A stretch of DNA of 64,000 nt from contig OZ023210.1 of assembly GCA_963995525.1 (NCBI GenBank), positions 22,055,913 through 22,119,912 of the forward strand, read 5' to 3'. Both the position numbers and the translations under genes were made by a program. Below the pieces are notes generated by a model. The model made no database searches. It had not been told where the DNA came from and saw only the letters and a list, made by a program, of their open reading frames with translations. This DNA is from Escarpia spicata. Taxonomy: Eukaryota > Annelida > Polychaeta > Sabellida > Siboglinidae. Of the stretch, positions 13,201 through 25,200 are shown piece after piece (within the stretch, counting starts at the first letter, position 1; every line of letters begins with the position of its first letter).

Positions 13201-16200
13201 CCTGTTGTGCTACAAAATTGCCCAAGCACTCTGTGACATGCAATAAACTGCAGACGCAGCAAAACAGTGACACAAGCACTACAACGCATGTCAACACAGA
13301 CCCGACAAAAACCAGCCGTGTTAGAAAATTGCCCAAGCACTGTGTTGATATGCAAAAAACTGCAACCCCAGCAAAACAGTGACACAAGCACTACAATGCA
13401 TATCAACACAGCTCCGACAAAAGCAGCCCGTTATAAAATTGCCCAAGCACTGTGTTAATATGCAAAAAACTGCAACCGCAGCAAAACAGTGACACAAGCA
13501 CTACAATGCATATCAACACAGACCCGACAAAAACCTGTTGTGCTACAAAATTGCCCAAGCCCTGTGTTGACATGCAAAAAACTGCAGCTGCAACAAAACG
13601 CTGACACAAGCACTACAATGCATGTCAACACAGACCCGACAAAAACCAGCCGTGTTAGAAAATTGCCCAAGCACTCTGTTGATATGCAAAAAACTGCAAC
13701 CGCAGCAAAACAGTGACACAAGCACTACAATGCATATCAACACAGATCCGACAAAGCAGCCCGTTATAAAATTGCCCAAGCACTGTGTTATTATGCAAAA
13801 AACTGCAACCGCAGAAAAACAGTGACTCAAGCACTACAATGCATATCAACACAGATCCGACAAAAGCAGCCCGTTATAAAATTGCCCAAGCCCTCTGTTG
13901 ATATGCAAAAAAATGCAGCCGCAGCAAAACAGTGACACAAGCACTACAATGCATATCAACGCGGACCCGACAAAGCATGAATTTTTGCAAACCCAATAAT
14001 ATGTTGACATGCTAAAAACTGCCCCAGCAGTGACAGTGATGCCAGCATTACAATGCATGTAAACGCACAGACTTGACACGCAGGAATATAGAAAGACGGA
14101 ACATAATGTGATAACATGCAAACAACTGGCCCAGCAGCAAACACTGACATAAACACTACCATGCATCTAAACGCGAATCTGACAAAGTAATGTGGCGCCA
14201 CCACGCGAACATATAAATGACACAACACGATCCACCGCGCACAGGGCACAACAACACATCCCCTTCTAGCCGGAGATCTGCCTCACAGCACTAATCATCG
14301 CCCCCCGCAAGCTACGATAGAATCGAAAGTTGCCTATGTCCGTAAAATGCGTCCCCTCTTTGCGAAAAACCTCGCGTATGCTATTCCAAAGGTGCTTATG
14401 CCTCCAGAAAATTACCCCTTCTGAGTCCTTACAAAACGCTTCCAAGCACCTGTTTACTTCCACCACCCGGGCGGCACCCTCCTCGAAACTAACCTTGCGC
14501 CATGCGTTCCGTCGACAAACCTGGCAAATGGCTACCCGCTGTACCCCGGAATCGATCAGCCGTCGCGCCAGACGCTGAGTGTACAAAGCTATCATAACGG
14601 GGGTAGATGCCAACCGACCGCTGATATCATTCCCACTAATATGCAGCACCACAACGTCTGCGCGACAGGCAACAATTCGGGACATGACTGCCGGCGCCAT
14701 TAAGGTGGCGACCCGAGCCCCGCGAATGCCCTCATATGAGACTTCACAGGGTCGGCCATTCACCTCAAAGACGCCAAACAAGCCGGCCGGTTTCGGGTTT
14801 GCCGACTGCACGAATGCGCCAACCCAATAAACATAACTATGCCCAGGGTTCATACAGAATGAGCAAAGTCAAATTCAAGAACATACGAGAACATTTTCGG
14901 GGGAAAAAGTAGGACTTTTCATTAACATTTTTAGGAGCGCTATAAAGAAAAAATTTAATTATTTATTGTCATGTATTTATACATTTCCACAATCATAACA
15001 ATGGCAATGACGCTTAGCGTGTCATGTTTTCACTAAGATTCTCATTAGGCTAACTGAGCACATAATTTCTCAGTGAGTCTGAGATATTGCCTGTGCAAGT
15101 CAGTCTTAACAAGTCCAAGATGTGATATTTATTTTTCTAAATGTTGTCTTTTGCTCTGCCTTACCCTAGCCTAGGGCTAGGCCTGGCCTTTCAAGTTTAA
15201 TGATATGCTTTATTATTTTGGCAATCTTTCACTTAACTTGCTTAAATTATTAGCAGTGTCTGCCTACAAGTTCATCTTTCGGGGAGTAAAATATTATTTA
15301 TATATTGTCAATCTAATACATTTTTTCTGGAGCTTCCTTCCTTCATTCGATTTCTTACATTTTATATTTGACTTAGGCTTGCAATGCCTGCGCGTGTGTG
15401 ATGACAATTGACAGGCGATGTCCACATTATTTTGACATCGCTCCGAGCATCGCACTAACTTCTGAATGTCATAGCGATCGTTTACAACCCAATTTTTATA
15501 ATCACCATCCAGTAACCCCTCATCTCTGAATCTACTGCCATCCATAACTCAAGGCATGGCGATTGTCAGTCATAAACTGAAGAACACATGATGGAAACTA
15601 AATTTAAAATAAACAATATGGACGTTGGCGAGTGACCGCACACATGGAGAAAGAGCGCATCTGATTGGTTCACACGTTCACATGGTGACATCTAGCGAGT
15701 ATGCATACTGCTATTTCATGTGGCGCCATCTAATGAATCGCGTTACCGCCCATTTTCATCTTTCGCCATGTTGTTTTTGCAAAATTGTCAGAACCACCGG
15801 TTTTGACGACAAACATTACTGACGGATTCCACAAAATATTATTACAATTATTTCGTCGACAACTTGTCACTAACGTGCTTGAATGTTCATACAAATCTGA
15901 TTCAAGAACATTCAAGAACGTCCAGTGAAATTCAAGAACATTCGAGGGTACTCGAACGAAAAATCAAATCCAAGAACATTCAAGACTTTCGTGGACCTGT
16001 GCGAACCCTGACTATGCCCTAAAACTAAAATCTTACAAGGGGAATTCACTGACATGGAAACGGCCAGTTACGAATTCCGTACGCAAAATTCAAAATGGCG
16101 GACAACAAAGAAAATACTCAGCTTGGAAGAACTCGGCCAAACAGCTTCAGCAATCACCTTGCGCTCGCGAGTACAATGACGTTCCTTGAAGACGTCTCGT

Positions 16201-19200
16201 CAATATGCACGATCGTAAATCAGAAAGGCAGCAAACCGCGTAGAAAATTCAAATCAATATAGCTCACACAACCAAAATTTGTTGATGCGACCACTCCGTC
16301 TGCTTTCACAAAACGAAGTGACCAAGAGCTCGTTGTAATCTGTGACTGCGCGCCACTACCACGCGGTGATTGGCTCCTTGCGCCGTGGCCGCATATTCTC
16401 ATTTATATAGCATAATTATTCCCAGAGATATCCCATTTCCAAATGCAGAAATTTGATGAAAAATTGTTTTGAGAAAATGGCTGTCAAAGATTGCATAATG
16501 GATTTCATTACATGATATCGACATGCTTGATCCATGATTCAAACTCACTTAGAGGTACGTAATTGTCATAGAAGTGAACTTTATTGATAATATGCATACA
16601 AAGGTATAATAATCTGGCAGAAAACCATTTTCGGTATTTTTTGTCAAAAAACACCATTTCACCTGGGGTGTCTGGCTCCATGATCTCTCTCACTGTCAAG
16701 GTACAACACCTTCTCTTTGCCCCATGATCCCTCTCACTCTCAGGGTATGACACCTTCTCTTTGCTCCATCATCTCTCTCACTCTCAAGGTACGACACCTT
16801 CTGTTTTCCCCATCATCTCTCTCACTCTCAAGGTACGACACCTTCTCTTTGCTCCATCATCTCTCTCACTCTCAAGGTATGACACCTTTTTGTTCAACTC
16901 TCACTCTCAATGTGTGACACCTTCTCTTAGCTCCATCATCTCTCTCCCTCTCAGTATGGCACCTTCTCTTAACTCCATCATCTCTCTCACTCTCAAGGTA
17001 TGACACTTCTCTTTGCCCCATCATCTCTCTCACTCTCAAGGTACGACACCTTCTCTCTGCCCCATCATCTCTCTCACTCTCAAGGTACGACACCTTCTCT
17101 TTGCCCCATCATCTCTCTCACTCTCAAGGTATAACACCTTCTCTTTGCCCCATCATCTCTCTCACTCTCAAGGTATGACACCTTCTCTTTGCCCCATCAT
17201 CTCTCTCACTCTCAAGGTAGAAGTTTTATCTCCTGAGTCCTATAGTGTCCTGTATTCTGAGACATGCAATGTCCTATGTCCTACCGTGCCTGTGTCAACC
17301 AGTGTCATGTGTCCCTCCAGATCCTGCATCTAGTAATGTCTTATTTCTGTTATGTCCTATATCCTACAGTGTCCTATGTCATACAGTGTCCTATACCCTA
17401 TTGTGTCCTGTTGTGTCCTGCAATATCCTGCTGTATCCTATGGTGTCATACAATGCTCTGCTGTTGCCTATGTTTTTCTGCTGTGTCCAGCATTGTCCTA
17501 CAGTGTCCTACAATGTGTCCTGCATTGTTAGCTACAATGTGTCCTGCAATGTCCTACAATGTGTCCTGCAGTGTCCTGAAGTGTCCTACAATGTCTCCTG
17601 TAGTGTCATACAATGTGTCCTGCAGTATCCTGTATTGTCCAATGTCCTGCAATGTCCTACACTGTCCTGTGTATTGCAGGCGAGTGAGGTAGTCAGTGGG
17701 TCCACAGTGGGCACTGACCAGACATCCTTCAGCGTCATCCAGGTGAACATCACCATCCAAGACGAGAACGACAACGCCCCCGAGTTTAACCATGACAAAT
17801 ACCAGGTGACCATCCCTGAGGACGTCCGCGACCGAACCCCCTTGTCTACCCCGATCATTGAGGTCACTGATCGCGACCAGGTACGTACGAGACAGAACCC
17901 CATTGTCTACCCCCATCATTGAGGTCACTGACAAGGTACATATGATACAGACCCCCTTGTTTACTCCCATTATTGAGGTCACTGATCAGGTACGTACGAG
18001 ACACAGAACCCCCTAGTCTACACCCATCATTGAGGTCACTGACCGCGACTAAATACGCAGGTCTTTATTCTGGGTCAAAGTGACCTAAATAGTGGGATTC
18101 ATTTCCTATAATTTACTATTATTCAAATAATTCCCCTTATCCTGGGGGTGACCTTAATTGTGGGGTGGCTGTATTACCATCTGTACATTAATTATTGTGT
18201 GTTTGTATTATTTGTGGAGTGCAGTGGCGCAGTGCCTAGAACATCGGACTCTCAATCAAGGGGACCCGAGTTCGAATCCTGTGAAGCTGTGTCAAACGTT
18301 GGACAAGTTCGTTCACTCTACCTTATTCCAGTTCACTCAGCTCTGTGAATGAGTACCTGGCTATAGAGAGTGGTGGATGTTTGTATATGAATAGTCTTTG
18401 CTCATTAATTGCAGCATGGCTGAATGCTTACCTTTATTTGTGCAGGGAGACAATGCAGACTTTGTGCTGATTCTGGCGAACCACGACGACGTGTTTGGAG
18501 TTCAGCCGACGGAAGGGTCTGAGTCTCTCACTGCAAACATCTACGTGAAGAACTCCTCGCTCATTGACTTTGACACCGAGCCCAGGAAATACGTGCTCCA
18601 TGTCAGTGCACCGTTCTCATTGCATCTGTATCTATAACTGTTACTTAACTATAACTTACTGGTAACACCTATAGTAGCTTAGACTTAGTTCTGGGCACCA
18701 TTTCACTTACATTGTTACGAGCTCATAAGCACGACATTGCTCTTTAAAGTCGATTTCACTCATCAACTATAATCTTGTATACGGAAAACTGTCAACACCA
18801 GGGTGCGCCACCAGGACACTTTCGCTGGATATGGTGGCGGATTCTTGCATTTTGAAGACACTCCGTAGATTTAGCAGGATTAGGTTTAATGGTGGATTTT
18901 TCTTATTATCTCGTTACATTAGTGGAGTTATTGAAACGGTCCCCTGATGTTCTGGTTGACAAACCTACCCAGTGTATTTCTATAACTACATAGTGAATGG
19001 GTCGGCAAAGCATCCTTGGATTGCTGTCAACAATACATATTTAAATTCATATATGTTGATCTATTATGAAGCAGTGTTCGTTTTAGTAAAATATTAATAA
19101 TTTTAGTAAAATTACATCAAGGTGACTCTATACCCGTTAGGCTTATTTTATTAGAATTAATACTTAGTGTGTTTTACTAAGTGCAGCCATTTTTGTGTGT

Positions 19201-22200
19201 CCATGCAAATACAATTTGGAGCGCAGTGGTGCAGTGGCTAGAGCTTCGGACCCTCGACCGAGGAAACCCGGGTTCAAATCCTATGCTGCAGTGTCGAACC
19301 TTGGGCACCTTATTCCAGGTGACGCAGCTTTATGAATGAGTACCTGGCTATAGACAATGGCGGATATTTGTATACGAATAGTCTTCGCACGTCTTCGTGT
19401 GGAGCGCAGTATCGCCACGGTAAGAGCTTAGGACTCTCGACTGAGAGAACCCGGGATTCGAATCCTGAACATGTCTGCCAGGGAGTAAAGTATAAAGCGC
19501 TTTTGTTAGTCCTGAGGACCGGATACTGCGCTATATAAGAACTTACTTTTTTACTTTTACATGCACTAAAATAGCCCTAATTTTGTTAAACAAAATTAAA
19601 TTATTCTTAACTTACTTACCTCCCTTTGTTACAGCTGATTGCTCGGGAAACAAAGACCAAGGAGAAAAGGTCCAATCACGCCTATGTCACCATTGACTTG
19701 ACAGATGTTAATGACAATAAACCTGTCTTCGCCCAGTCATCATACGTCGCTAACGTCAGTGAGACGGCAACAGGAGGCACACCTGTCATCTTGATCACAG
19801 TGAGCAGCATACTGTCACCATGTGTCACCATGGTGATAGTTACAAACTTACAATATGTCAACCATCATATCGTTACCATAGGGACTCAATTACATTGTGT
19901 CAGACCATTCCTACCATGATGATTCAATGACACTGGGACTGTCACAGACCCACTGTGGTAACACAATAACATTGTCAACAAATTGTCACCAAATGTCACC
20001 ATTGTGATCAACTTTAAATGTTTCTACGGACTCTTACTATTTCTGATAAATCAGCCATTTTCCAGTATGTTATCAACTTTATTCGCATCTTTTTTGACGC
20101 TACTGTGTTAAGTATGGAAGGCAAACTGGTGTAAATAATAGGATGCTGCTTTCAATAGAAGTCACCTGTGACAGTTGTGTCATCTTTGTAGGCGACAGAC
20201 AAGGACTCCGGAATGTTTGGCCCAGCATCCCTCTTTTACAAGCTGATTGGTAATGGAGCAGAAAAGTAAGTCATGATGTCTTGTTGTTTGAATGTTGACA
20301 CAGATTCTGTTGCAATCAAGTAGTTTAGTCTGCTACAACTGTAGTACCAAGCTACCAGTATTTATAGACATGACTGGTGTGCATCATCTTCTTTATATAT
20401 CATGTATAATACATTAACATTATTTATTAGTGCATCACATGTCTAACAATTCACCTGATGATTGGATAGGTTTGTTTATTCCGATTGACGCATATTTTCG
20501 TTTCGAAATAACATTCGTTTTAATGAAATAATGTGATTTTATTTATATACATTTCCACTGTATTTTTGCAACACTAAAATTAAATATCATTGCTTATGGA
20601 ATTCTGATTCTGGTTCCACTCAGTGCAATTCCTATTCCAAATCCACCCAAAATTATTGTGATTCTGAATCCACCAAACTGATTCCAATCCTACTACTTTC
20701 ACATTGACCGATTCTGTTTCCAATTCCAGAAGGCAGATTCCAATTCCAATTCTGGAAGGCTGATTCTGATTCCAGTTCCGGAATTGTACTCGGAATTAGC
20801 CTTCGATTCTGAAATTGGAATCGCCCCTTAGGGGTCCACAGTGCTCACTTTGCGATGCCTGATGGTTCCAGATTCAGGGTGAACCAGCTGACAGGTCAGG
20901 TGACGGTCGCCCCTTGTAGTCGCCCCGGCTCTCGCAGCTGTATCGACTACGAGGAACAAAGGGTGTACAAGTTGACCTTTGTGGTTGGCGACCAGTCGGG
21001 GGAGGGATTCATTGTGAATGTGCCCCTCACCATCCACATCCTTGACGAGAACGACAACAGCCCAAGACTAGCACTACCGGCGTACTTCCGCTACATCAAG
21101 GAGGGCGAAACAATCCCCAGTCCCAACCTACAAATACAGGTGAGAGAGAGGGAAACAACCCACAGTCTCATCCTACAGATACAGGTGAGAGGGAAACAAC
21201 CCCCAGTCCCGACTTACAGATACAGGTGAGAGGGAAACAACCCCCAGTCACAACCTACAGATACAGGTGAGAGGGAAACAACCCCCAGTCATAACCTACA
21301 GATACAGGTGAGAGGGAAACAACCCCCAGTGTCGACCTACAGATACAGGTGAGTGAGGTAATGTGTGCCGGTGTGATGGTTGGAACATAACACTGTCAGT
21401 CAAGAGAAACAGGATTCAAATCTTCTTATTGCCTGTTCGATGTTTGAGTGGTTTTGTTTATTCCGTATTGCTTCATTTCATTTAGCTGTTTTCCTGGTTA
21501 TAAATAGTGTTGAATGAATAGTCTATGCATGAACGAATAGTTAGTCTTTAGACAATAATTGCAGTGTGGCTGAAATATTTTGCGCAGTCATTAAGTTCTA
21601 ACCGAAAGGTCAATAGTTGCCCAGGATCGAACATTCAGACCATCTGAAGGTTTGTTTTCTGTAGTTGTTTTCCAATTTCTCTGTTGATTTTGATGTCATT
21701 GTTGGCGTTGTATTGTTCAGGGTGGTCTCTCCAATATCTTCAGTGGCGGGACTTCAGTTGGTTGATGGTCTGTGCCGTCTGATAATAAATTCCATGATTT
21801 CGCCATTCGGATGTAGAAGAAAGAATGTTTCCTGTTGATCTCTGTGTTTGTAATTTTTTACTGGATACCAAAGTAAGAAAGAACCAGTCTCACCATATAA
21901 ACAAAACTACTTGTTTTAATATAATTTGTAGCAGTGTCTCCATGATTGCACTCGCCATGGCATGTTAAATATTAAAATAAAACTGTTGCAGCTGCGACTA
22001 CTATGTAATTTAGATTTGCATATGTTGGTCGAATGTAATTTGTTGAACAAAATATGTTCTTGTTTGAGTTATCTATAATACCCTATTAGTTGAGAATAAA
22101 ATAGATAGAATATTTCAGGTAAAAAATACATACATGCATATAAGACCATTACATTGTAACCACACTAATACAGACTAGTCAGTTAATAGAACATTGCCGA

Positions 22201-25200
22201 GCACTGGAAACAACTAGAACTAGAATATATGCATTAAAAATAATATAACAAAAAACAATGCCCCCCAAAAATTAGAATGAGTAACTGTGTTGCAGGCAAC
22301 GGATGAAGACAGCCCCAGAAATGGCAACAACGTCATCACCTACAGCATAGTAGGGGGCAACGTGGATGACCTGTGGCAAATTGGGCCAAGGTCAGGGGTC
22401 ATTACAGCCCGCAGTCCTGTCGATTATGAAGCCACACCTGGGAAACGGGGCTAGTGAGTTCTCATATGAATTTTAATTACATTGAAATCGGTACAGTCTG
22501 GCAAGTTGAAAAATGTTTTAGTTTTTTAGTGTTTGTTTATGTACTGCATTTGTAAAGTTGTTGTTATGTTACCGCATTGGAATTTGGGATTGGCATGTCT
22601 ATCTAGTCTCGAGCCAAGGTTTGTATTACCAAAGAAAGAAATTTGCTTAACGTCTACAAATTATCAAAACAGCACTGCAGAATTGTTGAAATATCACATG
22701 TACTTCCTATTAATGTACTTCTGGAAATTCCATCAAATATTTAGCTTTGAACACGAACAATTATCAATGAAAAGTTATTATCGAGGTATCATTGGTCACC
22801 GACTAACTAATAATTACTCTGGTTATCCCAATCAAATGAGATGACACAAGGCAAATGCAGGAATTAGAAGAAGATGTCAGAATAAAGAAACGTTTGAAAA
22901 TGGTGGTAGTTGGCAACAGACTGAGATGGGCAGGACACACGCAGAATGAATGAGGAGATGTTGACCAAAATAAAGTAGATGCATCTCTGAGCTTGCTTAC
23001 CAAGGATTCAAGCTCAAATGAAATGATTATTATTAAGGAGAAGAGGAAGTGCAACATTAAGATGATTGACAGATGTTGAAAGGGCACGGACAAATGGCTG
23101 ACTGTGGGAACGCTGAGGATAATGATAGGTGGAGATGACCAGACACAGGGCAGAAAATATTAAATTACATACCTCATATTAAATTACATAACCTCACATA
23201 TTAAATTACATAACCTCACATATTAAATTACATAACCTCACCATAGGGAAAGGAAGAAGAAAGAAAGAAGATGTCAAAATAGGCTAGATTGGATTCAGAT
23301 TGAATAAGACATCATTGAATTTGTTTATACTGTTTTGCTGTATTGTGAACAATCATTGTGAGTACTGATGTTATAATGGATGTTTGCCTTATTGTGAACA
23401 ATCATTGTGAGTACTGATGTTATAATGTATGTTTGCTGTATTGTGAACAATCATTGTGAGTACTGATGTTATAATGTATGTTTGCTGTATTGTGAACAAT
23501 CATTGTGAGTACTGATGTTACAATGTATGTTTGCTGTATTGTGAACAATCATTGTGAGTACTGATATTACAATGTATGTTTGCTGTATTGTGAACAATCA
23601 TTGTGAGTACTGGTGTTATAATGTATGTTTGCTGTATTGTGAACAATCATTGTGAGTACTGATGTTACAATGTATGTTTGCTGTATTGTGAACAATCATT
23701 GTGAGTACTGATATTACAATGTATGTTTGCTGTATTGTGAACAATTATTGTGAGTACTGATGTTACAATGTATGTTTGCTGTATTGTGAACAATCATTGT
23801 GAGTACTGATGTTACAATGTATGTTTGCTGTATTGTGAACAATCATTGTGAGTACTGATGTAGTAATGTATGTTTGCTGTATTGTGAACAATCATTGTGA
23901 GTACTGATGTTGTAATGTATGTTTGCTGTATTGTGAACAATCATTGTGAGTACTGATGTTGTAATGTATGTTTGCTGTATTGTGAACAATCATTGTGAGT
24001 ACTGATGTTACAATGTATGTTTGCTGTATTGTGAACAATCATTGTGAGTACTGATGTTACAATGTATGTTTGCTGTATTGTGAACAATCATTGTGAGTAC
24101 TGATGTTACAACGTATGTTTGCTGTATTGTGAACAATCATTGTGAGTACTGATGTTATAATGTATGTTTGCTGTATTGTGAACAATCATTGTGAGTACTG
24201 ATGTTACAATGTATGTTTGCTGTATTGTGAACAATCATTGTGAGTACTGATGTTACAATGTATGTTTGCTGTATTGTGAACAGTCATTGTGAGTACTGAT
24301 GTTACAATGTATGTTTGCTGTATTGTGAACAATCATTGTGAGTACTGATGTTACAATGTATGTTTGCTGTATTGTGAACAATCATTGTGAGCACTGATGT
24401 TACAATGTATGTTTGCTGTATTGTAAACAATCATTGTGAGTACTGATGTTACAATGGATGTTTGCCTTATTGTGAACAATCATTGTGAGTACTGATGTTA
24501 CAATGTATATGGTGGTTTCTTTGTTGTCAGCTACCTATTGACAGTTCAGGCGGCTGACCCAAAGCATCAAGTCACTTGCCAAGTGAACATCTCTGTCATT
24601 GTATGTCGCGTTATTACTCCATTTTACTCCGTTTTACCATGGTTATAACTCGTTTACTTTTTCTTTATGTACACAAACTTGCATTTATGCCCGCTTGCAC
24701 AATTGCACATACAACTTTGTATTTAAAATTTGTTAGCTTTAACTCTCAAGATTGTTGGTAAATGTTGTTGCCATAGCAACGCAGGTGAAATGTGTCACAT
24801 ATATGAAATATACAAAAACAAAAGGTTCGTGAGGGGTAATGTTGACAAATATTGAATTAAACCAAGAAACATCACCACTGTTACATACAAGCAACTTTGT
24901 ATTTGCTGCACCAATTCTGGAGAACTCGCTCCCTGTTAGCTTTCAATAAGCAGGAAATATAATAACATTTTGTTGTCATCTAAAAGCCACCTGTTTGACA
25001 TTGTGACCTTGGTGAACAGATCTCAATGTTCAAAACTCGGAATGCAATTGCAAACAGATTAAAGACTGCATGAAAACCCCTTTTGATGAACTGGTCAACT
25101 TGGGTTCTCAAGAAATTAACGCAATAGTTATGACATTGTTTGGCGTATTGTTTCATAATAACTATGTTGTCAAATTGTTCAATGAAATTCAAAAAATACC

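Larger units (their letters stand above)
8961..16406 (-). mobile_element. Tyrosine-recombinase element with split direct repeats (Ngaro/PAT-like, no RT seen)
   Basis: Two sequence blocks each occur twice. Block Y lies at the left end (8961-9326) and internally (9742-10116); block X lies internally (9511-9747) and at the right end (16272-16406). The internal X and Y meet at ATTTAT, and the outer ends are also ATTTAT, so the internal junction equals the join of the two termini. On the - strand the order is X, SGNH hydrolase, satellite, tyrosine recombinase, Y'X', Y, which is the A1-ORFs-B1A2-B2 layout known for Ngaro/PAT retrotransposons. No reverse transcriptase motif is seen in any frame. Removing the element restores TTATTTATATAGCATAATT. 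Confidence 0.85.
8525..16675. mobile_element. Composite insertion inside the 43-bp array
   Basis: Array units stop at 8524 and resume at 16676. The outer parts (8525-8960 and 16407-16675) would make a block of about 700 bp once the YR element is removed. Near the ends, CAGCCAGACCCCCCA (8640) and the complement of 16655-16678 (AGCCAGACACCCCAGG) are similar inverted sequences, so the block may be a small DNA transposon. That identification is weak; the insertion itself is clear. Confidence 0.7.

Noticed and set aside
11977..13852. Numerous overlapping ORFs of 60-125 codons on both strands, many Cys/Val-rich
   Set aside because: All are readings of the 113-bp satellite; the same peptide text recurs in several frames and changes with unit indels.
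17245..17922. ORF of 225 codons containing exon 8
   Set aside because: Only 17680-17880 is cadherin; the remainder is the TGTCCT repeat and the duplicated exon end. A splice acceptor lies at 17679.
18216..18300. tRNA-like A and B boxes, possible tRNA gene
   Set aside because: The head continues into a repeated body and tail shared by several copies, and no convincing anticodon arm or acceptor stem forms, so these are SINEs. The same applies to 19213, 30358, 45628 and 48505.
23335..24510. Regular direct repeats that look like a CRISPR array at first sight
   Set aside because: The whole 49-bp unit is repeated with no unique spacers, and the surrounding DNA is a metazoan intron.
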